Notes: a model not told the origin generated them from the letters alone. Shown: positions 1-8,597, numbered from the stretch's first letter. The stretch: 48,358 bases of DNA from an uncultured Prevotella sp. (GCA_905233165.1 CAJODL010000013.1:1-48358); one strand, 5' to 3'. A program made the numbers and translations.

Positions 1-36
1 AATTGGCGCAAGATGCAATCGCATCCGGCGCCAATT
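1..36. repeat. Palindromic intergenic element, copy 1
   Basis: A long inverted repeat: outer arms AATTGGCGC / GCGCCAATT (9 bp), a 2x2 internal loop, and an inner GATGC / GCATC stem closed by an AATC loop. A near-identical copy lies at 8468-8502. It could terminate a gene lying left of the window, or be a REP-like dispersed palindrome. It is followed by TTTAACCGTTAAACTTTAACC-like simple sequence up to the promoter at 121. Confidence 0.8.
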
Positions 37-120
37 TCTTTAACCGTTAAACTTTAACCATTATTTTGTAGTGTATTTTGGCGTTTTGTTTAATAAAATA
101 GGCTTTTTGTTGAAATAAAT

Positions 121-151
121 TTGCATTATTCATGACTTATTTGTACCTTCG
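121..151 (+). promoter_or_regulatory. Bacteroidota-type promoter for the VTC-to-pepP operon
   Basis: TTG at 121-123, a 20-nt spacer, then TACCTTCG at 144-151 fits the Bacteroidota housekeeping consensus (TTG, about 20 nt, TAnnTTTG) with one deviation. The inferred start site is near 158, leaving about 28 nt of leader before the ATG at 187. The stretch resembles the promoter at 8598-8628 around its TTGCATTATTCAT part. Confidence 0.65.
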
Positions 152-186
152 CACCGGAATTATAAAAAAATAGTATCTATTAATCA

Positions 187-933
187 ATGACTAATCTGAT
201 TAACGCTTTTGCTCCGATATCGCTGGAACAGATGAGTGGCGTGAAGCTGATGAATCGCATCGACACTAAGTTTGTGACGAATCAGCAGAAGCTTCGTCTG
301 CTGCTGGAAATGGCGCAGCATGATTATTTCATTCAGCAGATTGAGGGCAAGTGTAATCTGGAGTATGACACTACATATTTTGATACTACCGGCTACGACA
401 TGTACTCTGCACATCAGCACGGACATGCTAACCGCCAGAAGATACGCTTCCGCACGTATTGCATCTCCGACCTGCAGTTTATGGAGGTGAAGACGAAGAA
501 TAACCACGGGCGTACAAAGAAGAAACGCATCGAGGTGACGGACATGGACCTGACGGACGGGGAGAAGCGGGCGTTCCTGGCGAAGCACTTGCGCTATGAT
601 GTGAATACTTTGCAACCGGCGCTGAACAATCACTTTTCGCGCATCACGCTGGTGAACAAGGCGAAGACGGAACGTGTGACGATTGACACACAGCTGCATT
701 TCGAGAACCTGCAGAACGGGAAACAGCTGGACACGGGGAATATGGTTATCATAGAACTGAAACGTGACGGACTGGCTTATTCGCCAATACTGCAAATGCT
801 GCGACAGCTACGCATACAGCCGCATGGCTTTTCAAAATATTGCATGGGGTCGGCGTTGACATGCGAGAACCTGCTGCCAGTAAACCGCTTCAAGCAAAAA
901 CTGATTGAAGTAAGAAAGCTGGTGAAGGAATGA
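187..933 (+). CDS. VTC-domain polyphosphate polymerase-like protein
   Basis: A 248-residue cytoplasmic protein of the VTC family, whose eukaryotic members make polyphosphate from ATP inside a tunnel of basic residues. The expected pattern is visible: RIDTKFV near residue 25, a YDTTYFDT strand near 60, KIRFRTY near 84, FMEVKTK near 97, KKKRIEV near 110, and the acidic/basic strand VIIELKRD near 188. Bacterial VTC proteins are often encoded with DUF4956 membrane proteins and CotH kinases. Here DUF4956 follows directly, while the only CotH in the window is about 43 kb away. The stop codon TGA is the first base triplet of a 16-nt tandem repeat array. Polymerase activity is inferred from the family, not shown. 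Confidence 0.85.
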   Translation: MTNLINAFAPISLEQMSGVKLMNRIDTKFVTNQQKLRLLLEMAQHDYFIQQIEGKCNLEYDTTYFDTTGYDMYSAHQHGHANRQKIRFRTYCISDLQFMEVKTKNNHGRTKKKRIEVTDMDLTDGEKRAFLAKHLRYDVNTLQPALNNHFSRITLVNKAKTERVTIDTQLHFENLQNGKQLDTGNMVIIELKRDGLAYSPILQMLRQLRIQPHGFSKYCMGSALTCENLLPVNRFKQKLIEVRKLVKE

Positions 934-994
934 AAAAATGAAGGAATGAAAAAATGAAGGAATGAAAAAATGAAGGAATGAAAAAATGAAAATT
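931..994 (+). repeat. 16-nt tandem repeat, four units
   Basis: TGAAAAAATGAAGGAA is repeated at 931-946, 947-962 and 963-978, with a diverged fourth unit at 979-994; a partial unit precedes it. The first unit carries the VTC stop codon and the array ends 8 nt before the DUF4956 ATG. Each junction reads AAGGA-ATG-AAA-AAA-TGA, so every unit also encodes a tiny start-to-stop frame next to a purine-rich stretch. Confidence 0.95.
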
Positions 995-1002
995 TATAAA
1001 TT

Positions 1003-1686
1003 ATGAAAGACTTATTTCTATTTTCTGCCGACTTTGGCGACACGTTGGTGAGATTCTTTGTTTGTCTCATCGTTAACTGGATGATTGTCCACTTCCTGTA
1101 TTTCAAGAAGGGCAAGCGTCGTGACTTCTATTTTACCTTCATGATAATCTCTGTTGCCATCTTCTTCCTTGTGTATCTGATGATGGGCATGGACCGCGGT
1201 AAGGCCACAATGGGTGTCGGCTTGGGACTGTTTGGCATCTTCTCCATTATGCGTTACCGTACGGACACTATGCCGGTGCGCGAGATGACATATCTCTTTG
1301 TCGTAGTATGTCTGTCGGTGATTCATGCTATGTCTGACTCTTTTGACATAGACGCTAAGGGCAGGGTGACAGGTACACCGCTGATGGAACTGGTGGTGGT
1401 AGACATCATCACCATTGTCGTCATCATCTTCTTTGAGAGATTCCTGAAGGTGAACAGCTCAAAGTTGGTACAGTACGACCGCATAGACCTCATAAAGAAA
1501 GAGCGTCGCCAGGAACTGATAGCAGACCTTGAGGAGAGACTCGGCGTGAAGGTTATCAACGTGAAGGTGGGCGCAGTGGATTTCCTTCGCGACATGGCTG
1601 TGCTGCGTGTTTATTATGACGGAAAAGTGGATAGGGAAATTGACGAAAAACTAAAACTGAGGACTTCGGACTATGAAAATGTGTAA
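1003..1686 (+). CDS. DUF4956 family membrane protein
   Basis: A 227-residue protein with about four hydrophobic segments in its first 150 residues (around 12-32, 42-62, 70-85 and 95-150, including VVVDIITIVVIIFF), followed by a soluble C-terminal domain of about 75 residues rich in charged residues. This matches the DUF4956 family, which travels with VTC-domain proteins and CotH in many bacteria, suggesting a membrane partner for polyphosphate synthesis or export. That role is inferred from co-occurrence. It starts at an ATG immediately after the 16-nt repeat array, and its last 14 nt overlap the next gene. Confidence 0.85.
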   Translation: MKDLFLFSADFGDTLVRFFVCLIVNWMIVHFLYFKKGKRRDFYFTFMIISVAIFFLVYLMMGMDRGKATMGVGLGLFGIFSIMRYRTDTMPVREMTYLFVVVCLSVIHAMSDSFDIDAKGRVTGTPLMELVVVDIITIVVIIFFERFLKVNSSKLVQYDRIDLIKKERRQELIADLEERLGVKVINVKVGAVDFLRDMAVLRVYYDGKVDREIDEKLKLRTSDYENV

Positions 1687-2425
1687 GCGCAAATTTGTGG
1701 CACTCCTGTTGGTTGCCGTCAGTATGCCGACGTTTGCAGACAGCGAAGGCGGACTGATTCTCGGTCTTGAGGCAGAGAAGAAGGTGAGCAAGCGTCTGGA
1801 TATCTCAATGGAGGCCGACATGCGTACCCGCAATAATTTCAAGACGATGGACCGTTGGGGTGTAGGCCTTGGCGCTTCATATAAACTGCTCAATTGGCTG
1901 AAGGCTGATGCCGGATACAAATTGCTCGACTATAATTTCCATGAGAACATAACCTACAAGACAAACGGACTCTATAACCATTGGCGTCCCAGTTACTGGG
2001 GTGTGAAACATCGTTTCTATGCAGGTCTGACAGGCTCGTACAAGTTCTCAAACAACATAAAGCTGTCGCTGCGTGAACGCTGGCAATACACCTATCGTCC
2101 CGAGAAAACCGTAACGCGTTGGGACTTTGACGAAGAACATTGGGAGGACAAGGTGCGTTCCGGCCGTGGACACAACCAGCTCCGCTCACGTTTCGAGATA
2201 TCCTACGATAAGAAAAAGGCCCTCCTGACACCTTACATAAGCATTGAGACATATCATGCGTGGGCCATCGAAAAGGTGCGCTATACCATAGGTACCGACA
2301 TACGACTGACGAAACATCATTCGCTGAATGCCTTCTACCGCTTCCAGAAAATGCATAACGTGGATGATGACGATTATGACCCTGACAAGCATTACATAGG
2401 AGTAGGGTATAAATTCAAATTCTAA
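1673..2425 (+). CDS. DUF2490 family outer-membrane beta-barrel protein
   Basis: A 250-residue exported protein. The N-terminus (KRKFVALLLVAVSMPTFA) is a signal peptide; the mature part is made of alternating aromatic/polar strands such as WGVGLGASYKL, HRFYAGLTGSYKF and HSLNAFYRFQKM, and ends in an aromatic-rich strand YIGVGYKFKF with terminal Phe, as in outer-membrane barrels. This fits DUF2490, which has no established substrate. The gene overlaps DUF4956 by 14 nt; an alternative ATG lies 6 nt downstream at 1679. Being between the VTC/DUF4956 pair and a carbohydrate-binding lipoprotein, it may form the envelope part of the same unit. Confidence 0.85.
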   Translation: MKMCKRKFVALLLVAVSMPTFADSEGGLILGLEAEKKVSKRLDISMEADMRTRNNFKTMDRWGVGLGASYKLLNWLKADAGYKLLDYNFHENITYKTNGLYNHWRPSYWGVKHRFYAGLTGSYKFSNNIKLSLRERWQYTYRPEKTVTRWDFDEEHWEDKVRSGRGHNQLRSRFEISYDKKKALLTPYISIETYHAWAIEKVRYTIGTDIRLTKHHSLNAFYRFQKMHNVDDDDYDPDKHYIGVGYKFKF

Positions 2426-2439
2426 AATAAGAAAGACGT

Positions 2440-3594
2440 ATGAAAAAGATATTTCTGTTACTCATGGCAGCAGTCACAATAGTTGCATGTAAGAACGATG
2501 ATACGGACTTCAGTTCTTATACTAACGGTTCGTCATCGTCCTCGTCATCCACAGACCCCATTCCGGAAGATGCTATCAAGGTCATATCTATTACCTACAA
2601 CGATGGCAGTGTTACAGTAAGTGGAGATGACGCTAACTATGTAACGGTAAATGGGGCCGACGTTACTGTTACCAGCGAAATAGACTCGCTGCTGCTTATA
2701 TTGTCGGGCACTACTACTGACGGTTCGCTGCTCGTAAAAAGACAGAAGAAATTTGGCATCAAACTGAATGGCGTCAGTATCAATAATGTTGACGGCTCGG
2801 CCATCAATAATCAGGGCAGCAAATACCTGTACTTAGAGATTGCCGACGGCACTACCAATACCCTGACCGACGGCACTACCTATACCGAACAGGTGTATGA
2901 CCAGAAGGGTGCATTCTTCAGCGAAGGAGAAGTGTATCTGTACGGAACCGGAACGCTGAATGTTACAGGCAACTGCAGACATGCCATAGCGTGTGATGAC
3001 TTTATTGTTATTGATGATGATGTCACGCTGAATATCAGTTCGTCTACAGGTACTGGCATAAAGGTGAACGATGGACTGTGGATTAACAACGGCACAATAG
3101 ACATCAATGTAACAGCAGATGCTGCACGCGGCATCAGGTGTGACTCCGTCGTTGTCATCAATGGCGGCAATACTACAATCGCTACAAGCGGCGATTGTGT
3201 TTACGACAGCAGCACATTTGATTACAGCAGTGCTGCCTGCATTAAGTGCGACTATCCATTCACTATGACAGCCGGCTCTCTCACGATGACCAGCAGCGGT
3301 GATGGCGGAAAGGGTATCAACTGCACCCGCGACATCATATTCAAAGGTGGCACACTGGTGGCAACGACGACTGGTGATAATACCGACGGAAAACCAAAGG
3401 CCATAAAGAGTGATACGGGCATCTATGTGAGCGGTGGCTCTTTCAAAGCTACTGTTGACGTAAGCTGGGCATGCGACAACGGATATGAAGATGGCTCATT
3501 GTCAGATGACGAATTGGCAAAAAAGCGCGTCACCGTTGAAGGCTCACCCACAACGAAAAATATAACAAAGAAGTCGGTGGAAATCGTCTATTAG
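2440..3594 (+). CDS. Carbohydrate-binding beta-helix lipoprotein (Cthe_2159-like)
   Basis: A 384-residue lipoprotein. The signal peptide ends in VTIVAC, making Cys17 the lipidated residue, followed by an acidic stretch and a Ser-rich linker (about 27-38). The remainder consists of repeated turns (GVSINNVDGSAINNQG, GTGTLNVTGNCRHAIACDD, GGSFKATVDVSWACDNG) typical of a parallel beta-helix. It resembles the Cthe_2159 carbohydrate-binding family, whose founding member binds acidic plant polysaccharide. In other genomes such proteins are encoded near VTC, DUF4956 and CotH genes, which agrees with the upstream neighbours. It ends 4 nt before the GH30-DPPIV fusion, suggesting a shared transcript. Confidence 0.85.
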   Translation: MKKIFLLLMAAVTIVACKNDDTDFSSYTNGSSSSSSSTDPIPEDAIKVISITYNDGSVTVSGDDANYVTVNGADVTVTSEIDSLLLILSGTTTDGSLLVKRQKKFGIKLNGVSINNVDGSAINNQGSKYLYLEIADGTTNTLTDGTTYTEQVYDQKGAFFSEGEVYLYGTGTLNVTGNCRHAIACDDFIVIDDDVTLNISSSTGTGIKVNDGLWINNGTIDINVTADAARGIRCDSVVVINGGNTTIATSGDCVYDSSTFDYSSAACIKCDYPFTMTAGSLTMTSSGDGGKGINCTRDIIFKGGTLVATTTGDNTDGKPKAIKSDTGIYVSGGSFKATVDVSWACDNGYEDGSLSDDELAKKRVTVEGSPTTKNITKKSVEIVY

Positions 3595-3616
3595 AATTAT
3601 GAATTATGCATTAAAA
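3593..3616 (+). repeat. AATTATG-type short repeat at a start codon
   Basis: The junction between the beta-helix lipoprotein and the fusion gene is made of the units GAATTATG-AATTATG-CATTA. The same cassette forms the start region of folC (39109-39131) and reappears inverted at 42040-42070. The first codons of the fusion gene (MNYAL) are therefore repeat-encoded. Confidence 0.75.
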
Positions 3617-6600
3617 ATTATATATCTGTCCTTGATGTTGTGTATGGGCTCGGTGATGGGATTTGCCGAGACGATAAACATTGATACCCACAGAACCCAA
3701 CCACAGAAGTGGGAAGGATGGGGCGTGTCATTGTGTTGGTGGGCACAGATGTGCGGAAAGTATGATGAGCAGCATCTGGATTCGCTCATCTCCTGGCTCA
3801 CAGACCCACAGGGACTGAATTACAACATCTTCCGCTATAACATTGGCGGTGGCGACGACCCTGAATGGAAGAACTGCGAACCCCACCACATGGGAAAGCG
3901 TGGCGGAAAAGGCCTGCGTGCGGAGATGGAAGGCTTTCAGTTGCCTGACGGCACGTGGCAGTGGGACAACGATGCTGCACAGCGCAGGGTGATGCTGATG
4001 ATAGCAAAGCAACGCAAGGATGCCATCTTTGAGGCCTTCTCGAACAGTGCCCCGTGGTGGATGACAAAGAGCGGCTGTGTGGGTGGCAACGAACCGGCAT
4101 CAGCGGATAACCTGAGGGAGGATATGTATGAGAAGTTTGCGGACTATCTCGTGGAAGTGTGCAAGCACTATAAAGAGAAATATAATATCACCTTCCGCAC
4201 CTTAGAGCCCTTTAACGAGGCGCTGACAGACTACTGGGGACGAAGTGCTTCGCAGGAGGGTTGCCACTTCTCGGTACCATCGCAGATAAGGTTTGTGAAG
4301 ACCCTGTATCCCGTATTGCAGAAATCAGGTCTGCCAACCGTCATAGCAGCATCGGACGAAACGAGTGTGGCGCATAGCCTGCAGGCTTTCAGAGGATATA
4401 AGGAGGCTGGCATACTGCCTATGATAGGACAGTGGAATACGCATACCTATCTGGCGTCTCCGCAACTGAGAAAGGCTTTGAGGAAAGAGGTTACAGAGGC
4501 TGAAGGCGGCAGGATGCTGTTGTGGCAGTCGGAAACTGGTGATGGTGGAAGAGGTCTGCACGGAAACCTCATGATGGCAAAACGACTGATTGCAGACATC
4601 AGAGACCTGCAGCCGTCTGCATGGTTAGACTGGCAGTATGTGGAGGTGAACTTCGACCAGTGGAGCCTCGTAAAATGTGATAGGGAATGGAAGCAATATA
4701 CAAGGCATAAGAACTATTACGTAAGACAGCATTTCTCACGCTTTGTGCCGGCAGGCTACAAGTGGCTGAACATCGACAGCGACAATGCCTTAGCTGCCAT
4801 ATCTCCTGACGGAAAGATAATGGCGGTGATGATGGTGAATACGGAACGCAGACCTGTAAAGAACACCTTGAACCTGCCCGATGGGTGGGCCTATAGCGAA
4901 GGATATGTGACGGATTCGTTCCATAATATGTCACCGATAGGGGAGCAGCAGCCCACAGAGGAGGGAGAGATAATTCTTGACAGAAACAGCATCGTGACGC
5001 TGATATACACTATGAAACCAAAGAAACTTACGATAGAAGACCTCACTAGCGGTAAATATTCTCCTAAGGGGGTGAAGATGAACGAGGTGTTGCCAGGCGA
5101 AAAAGACAAGGCAAGTCTGACGGCAGAGAAGGTGGAACAGATATACAGAAGGAGCAGCAAGGCGGTATATAAATATGGTGACACCCCCATTGCCGGCGGA
5201 GCAAAAGTAGAGCAGCCACTGATAAGTCCTGACGGAAAGAATGTGGCGTACGTAAAGGATAACAACCTTTTCCTTGAACCACTAACCTCTAACCTTTTAC
5301 CTCTAACCTCTGCTACCCAAGTGACTTTTGACGGAGAGCAGAACAAGATTATCAACGGCAAACCCGACTGGGTGTATGAGGAGGAACTGGTGTATGCCCG
5401 AGCCTTCTGCTTTAATGCAGATGGTACGATGTTATGCTGGCAACGCTTCGACGAGAGCAAGGTGCCAACATTTTCTTTTCCTTTATATAAAGGTCTGAAA
5501 CCCGAGAAAAAGGCAAACGCCCTGTATCCTTCGACATACGAATATAAATACCCTATGGCGGGGGTGAACAACAGCAAGGTGAAGGTGCTGACATACGATA
5601 TCGCAACCAAGGCGCAGCAGGAAATAAAAGTGCCTGTGGATAGCGACGGATATATCCTGAGAGTATTGATGTCGAGCGATGCGGATAAGATTATCATCCC
5701 GACCCTGAACCGCCATCAGGACTGCCTGAAGATATATGTCTGCAACCCTCGCACAGGAGAGTGCCGACTGATTGTTACGGACGAGGTGAAGCCTTACATT
5801 AACGAAGCGACATACGCCGGAATACAGATGACAAAGGGTGGCTTCGTGCTACAGAGCGAGAGGACAGGCTTTGCACAGTTATACCTCTATGATCTTGAGG
5901 GAAAGCTGATAAGAAATCTGACAGAGGGCGACCAGCCGGTGGTGGACTTCTACGGCTATGACGAGAAGACACAGCGTTGCTATTATGCAGCAAAGGATGG
6001 TTCGCCGCTGCGTACTGCTGTCTTTGCCCGTGATGCTAAGGGAAAGACAATAAAGCTGACACCAAAGGCGGGCACCAACAAAGCTACATTCTCGAAGGAC
6101 TATAAGTATTTCGTAAACGTTTGGAGTGACATCAATACGCCTCCTGTATATACCCTCTGCGAGGCAAAGACGGGAAAGGTGGTGAAGGCGTTGGAGGACA
6201 ATGCGAAGCTGAAGAAGAAGGTGGATTGCGTAGCTCCTTACAAACGTGAATTCTTCACTATGACGACAAGCGACGGAACGCAGCTGAACGGTTGGATGGT
6301 GCGTCCTGACGATGAGAATAAGCCACATCCCGTTGTGATGTTCCAATACTCCGGCCCCGGTTCGCAGCAGGTAGAGGATAAATGGTACAGCGGCAATATG
6401 GGCGGCTGTCTCTTTGAGGAATATCTGGCACAGGAGGGATTTATCTCGGTGTGTGTTGATGGACGGGGAACAGGCGGCAGAGGTGCTGACTTCGAGAAGC
6501 AGACATACCTGCATTTAGGTGCCAAGGAATCGCACGATCAGGCAGAGGTGGCGAAATGGCTCGGTGAGCAGTCTTACGTTGATAAAGACAGAATAGGCAT

Positions 6601-7030
6601 CTGGGGTTGGAGTTATGGCGGCTTTATGACGCTGATGAGCATGAGCGATACTACCGTTGTGCGCCCTGACGGCAGACCGCTTTTTGCTGCCGGTGTGGCA
6701 GTAGCGCCCGTGACGAGCTATCGCTATTATGACACTATATACACAGAACGTTTCATGCGTACTCCGAAAGAGAATCCTGAAGGCTATGACGACAACCCTA
6801 TAACGAGGGCTCCGAATCTGCGGGGCAAGCTGCTGATATGTCAGGGTACTGCCGACGATAATGTACACTATCGTAATGTGGCAGAATATACGGAGGCATT
6901 GGTGCAGGCTGACAAGGATTATATGCAGCTGTCGTTTACCAACAGGAATCATGGCATCAGCGGAGGCAATACGCGAAACTTTCTCTTTAGGAATATTGCA
7001 CAATGGTTCAAAAGAAATCTTCAGAAATAA
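3599..7030 (+). CDS. GH30 endo-beta-1,6-galactanase-like / dipeptidyl peptidase IV fusion
   Basis: A 1143-residue exported protein with a signal peptide (about residues 1-24). Residues 25-475 resemble GH30 endo-beta-1,6-galactanases: WEGWGVSLCWWA, EAFSNSAPWWMTKSG, acid/base Glu207 in EPFNEA and nucleophile Glu312 in WQSETGDGG, with a beta-sandwich tail. Residues 480-1143 form a complete S9B peptidase lacking its own signal: KLTIEDLTSGKYSP opening, beta-propeller with the PDWVYEEE substrate motif, and triad Ser1005 (GWSYGG), Asp1086 (TADDNV) and His1118 (NRNHGI). S9B enzymes release X-Pro dipeptides. No stop or frameshift separates the halves. A short repeat (LTSNLLPLTS) is inserted in the propeller near residue 563. 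The next gene encodes an Xaa-Pro aminopeptidase, 24 nt away. A joint action on proline-rich galactan-decorated plant glycoproteins is inferred. Confidence 0.88.
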   Translation: MNYALKIIYLSLMLCMGSVMGFAETINIDTHRTQPQKWEGWGVSLCWWAQMCGKYDEQHLDSLISWLTDPQGLNYNIFRYNIGGGDDPEWKNCEPHHMGKRGGKGLRAEMEGFQLPDGTWQWDNDAAQRRVMLMIAKQRKDAIFEAFSNSAPWWMTKSGCVGGNEPASADNLREDMYEKFADYLVEVCKHYKEKYNITFRTLEPFNEALTDYWGRSASQEGCHFSVPSQIRFVKTLYPVLQKSGLPTVIAASDETSVAHSLQAFRGYKEAGILPMIGQWNTHTYLASPQLRKALRKEVTEAEGGRMLLWQSETGDGGRGLHGNLMMAKRLIADIRDLQPSAWLDWQYVEVNFDQWSLVKCDREWKQYTRHKNYYVRQHFSRFVPAGYKWLNIDSDNALAAISPDGKIMAVMMVNTERRPVKNTLNLPDGWAYSEGYVTDSFHNMSPIGEQQPTEEGEIILDRNSIVTLIYTMKPKKLTIEDLTSGKYSPKGVKMNEVLPGEKDKASLTAEKVEQIYRRSSKAVYKYGDTPIAGGAKVEQPLISPDGKNVAYVKDNNLFLEPLTSNLLPLTSATQVTFDGEQNKIINGKPDWVYEEELVYARAFCFNADGTMLCWQRFDESKVPTFSFPLYKGLKPEKKANALYPSTYEYKYPMAGVNNSKVKVLTYDIATKAQQEIKVPVDSDGYILRVLMSSDADKIIIPTLNRHQDCLKIYVCNPRTGECRLIVTDEVKPYINEATYAGIQMTKGGFVLQSERTGFAQLYLYDLEGKLIRNLTEGDQPVVDFYGYDEKTQRCYYAAKDGSPLRTAVFARDAKGKTIKLTPKAGTNKATFSKDYKYFVNVWSDINTPPVYTLCEAKTGKVVKALEDNAKLKKKVDCVAPYKREFFTMTTSDGTQLNGWMVRPDDENKPHPVVMFQYSGPGSQQVEDKWYSGNMGGCLFEEYLAQEGFISVCVDGRGTGGRGADFEKQTYLHLGAKESHDQAEVAKWLGEQSYVDKDRIGIWGWSYGGFMTLMSMSDTTVVRPDGRPLFAAGVAVAPVTSYRYYDTIYTERFMRTPKENPEGYDDNPITRAPNLRGKLLICQGTADDNVHYRNVAEYTEALVQADKDYMQLSFTNRNHGISGGNTRNFLFRNIAQWFKRNLQK
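5279..5318 (+). repeat. CTAACCTCTAACC short repeat inside the DPPIV coding region
   Basis: CTAACCTCTAACC-TTTTACCTCTAACCTCTG is a low-complexity direct repeat in frame in the fusion gene, coding for LTSNLLPLTS between the propeller strands DNNLFLEP and ATQVTFDG. It matches the style of the intergenic arrays in this window and looks like an in-frame expansion in a surface loop. Confidence 0.75.
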
Positions 7031-7054
7031 GATGTTTCCGTTTTAAAGTAATCT

Positions 7055-8446
7055 ATGTTCAATAAAGAAATATACATAAGTCGTCGTGAGGAGTTGAAGA
7101 AGAGGGTCGGTAACGGAGTGATTGTGTTGTTCGGCAATAACGATGCTCCTTGTAATTATCCTGGCAATACCTATCGCTATCGGCAGGACAGCAGTTTCCT
7201 GTATTTCTTCGGGCAGCAGCGCGAAGGACTGGTGGGCGTGATAGATGTTGACAATGATGAGGAATATCTCTTCGGCGACGACATAGATATCGACGACATA
7301 GTATGGTTTGGCTATGTGCCTTCCGTGGCGGAACTGGCAACAGAGGTGGGCGTGTCGCATTCTGCTCCGATGGCGGAGTTGCGGGATTATATCGACAGGG
7401 CACAGCAGTCGCACCAGCCCATACACTTCCTGCCACAGTATCGCAGCGACATACAGATACAGATGGCAGACATCTTCGGCTTCCATCCGCTTGAGACAAA
7501 GCAACATGCTTCCGTAACGCTTATAAAAGCCATCGTTGCCATGCGTCGCGTAAAGCGCCCGGAGGAGCTGGAAGAACTGCGTGAGGCTGCCGACATAGGC
7601 TATGATATGCATGTGGCAGCAATGAGGAATTGCAAGGCCGGCGTTACGGAACATCATATTGCCGGCATCATAGAGGGCATTGCGATGAGTAAGGGTAGGG
7701 GATATTCCTTCCAGTCGATACTCACTATGCACGGCGAGATACAGCACGGCATTCCGTCGTTCAAGCTCTTGCAGGCAGGTCGCCTGATGTTGTGTGACGC
7801 CGGTGCCGAGAACAAGGAAAACTATTGTTCCGACAATACCCGCGTCACCCCTGTGTCAGGAAAGTTTACGGAGCAGCAGAAGGGCATCTACGAGGCTGTG
7901 AAGGCTGCTCACGACTGGGTGATGGCAGAGGCGCGTCCGGGAGTGAAATGGCTCGATATGCATCTTGGGGCTTGCAGGATTCTGACGGACCACCTGAAGC
8001 AGTTGAACCTCATGAAGGGCAATACCGACGATGCCGTTGCAGCAGGAGCACATGCTATGTTTATGCCTCACGGACTGGGGCACCACATGGGGCTGGACGT
8101 GCACGATATGGAAGGCCTGGGACAGGAGTATGTCGGCTTTAACGACGAGATACGCCCATCGACACAGTTCGGACTGAACTATCTGCGTTGCGGCATTCCG
8201 CTGGAGAAGGGTTTTGTGATGACCGACGAACCGGGATGTTATTTCATTCCTCACCTCATAGACCTGTGGAAAGGGCAGGGCCTGCACAAGGAGTACATCA
8301 ATTATGACGAGGTGGAGAAATACCGCGACTTCGGCGGCGTACGCCTTGAGGACGACCTGCTGATAACCGAAACCGGCAACCGCCTCGTGGGGGACAAAAT
8401 GATTCCTATTGAGATAAAAGATGTGGAGGGGACGATTAACGGTTAA
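7055..8446 (+). CDS. pepP: Xaa-Pro aminopeptidase (M24B)
   Basis: A 463-residue, apparently cytoplasmic metallo-aminopeptidase that removes the N-terminal residue ahead of proline. The N-terminal creatinase-like domain (1-170, FGNNDAPCNYPGNTYRYRQD) precedes the pita-bread catalytic domain. Metal ligands are visible: Asp in CDAGAE, Asp in CSDNTR, His in GLGHHMGLDVHD, Glu in TDEPGCYF and Glu in GVRLEDDLL. Length is normal for the family. No signal peptide is seen. It lies 24 nt after the fusion gene, so it would complete proline-containing peptide breakdown after dipeptidyl peptidase action. The operon ends at a palindrome at 8468. Confidence 0.93.
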   Translation: MFNKEIYISRREELKKRVGNGVIVLFGNNDAPCNYPGNTYRYRQDSSFLYFFGQQREGLVGVIDVDNDEEYLFGDDIDIDDIVWFGYVPSVAELATEVGVSHSAPMAELRDYIDRAQQSHQPIHFLPQYRSDIQIQMADIFGFHPLETKQHASVTLIKAIVAMRRVKRPEELEELREAADIGYDMHVAAMRNCKAGVTEHHIAGIIEGIAMSKGRGYSFQSILTMHGEIQHGIPSFKLLQAGRLMLCDAGAENKENYCSDNTRVTPVSGKFTEQQKGIYEAVKAAHDWVMAEARPGVKWLDMHLGACRILTDHLKQLNLMKGNTDDAVAAGAHAMFMPHGLGHHMGLDVHDMEGLGQEYVGFNDEIRPSTQFGLNYLRCGIPLEKGFVMTDEPGCYFIPHLIDLWKGQGLHKEYINYDEVEKYRDFGGVRLEDDLLITETGNRLVGDKMIPIEIKDVEGTING

Positions 8447-8467
8447 AGACCTTCGGACCAAGAACTT

Positions 8468-8502
8468 AATTGGCGCAAGATGCAATCGCATCCTGCGCCA
8501 TT
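8468..8502. repeat. Palindromic intergenic element, copy 2 (possible terminator)
   Basis: Same palindrome as 1-36: TTGGCGC-AA-GATGC-AATC-GCATC-CT-GCGCCA. It differs from copy 1 only in the 3' arm. It lies 22 nt after the pepP stop and is followed by an A/T-rich TATAAAAAAGTTTTCG, so it could act as a terminator hairpin. Confidence 0.8.
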
Positions 8503-8597
8503 GCTTATAAAAAAGTTTTCGTTTTATTTTCGTACTTTTGACTTTGTCCAAGATACTCCGTCATGATAATGCAAAAAAAAAATAAATTCTTTTTTTC

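Noticed and set aside
184..795. Long open frame opposite the VTC gene
   Set aside because: It mirrors the coding strand codon pattern, has no promoter or family features, and the VTC frame shows clear motifs.
4891..5697. 268-codon frame opposite the fusion gene
   Set aside because: It lies entirely within the well-supported GH30-DPPIV gene and has a low-complexity Ser/Leu composition typical of antisense frames.
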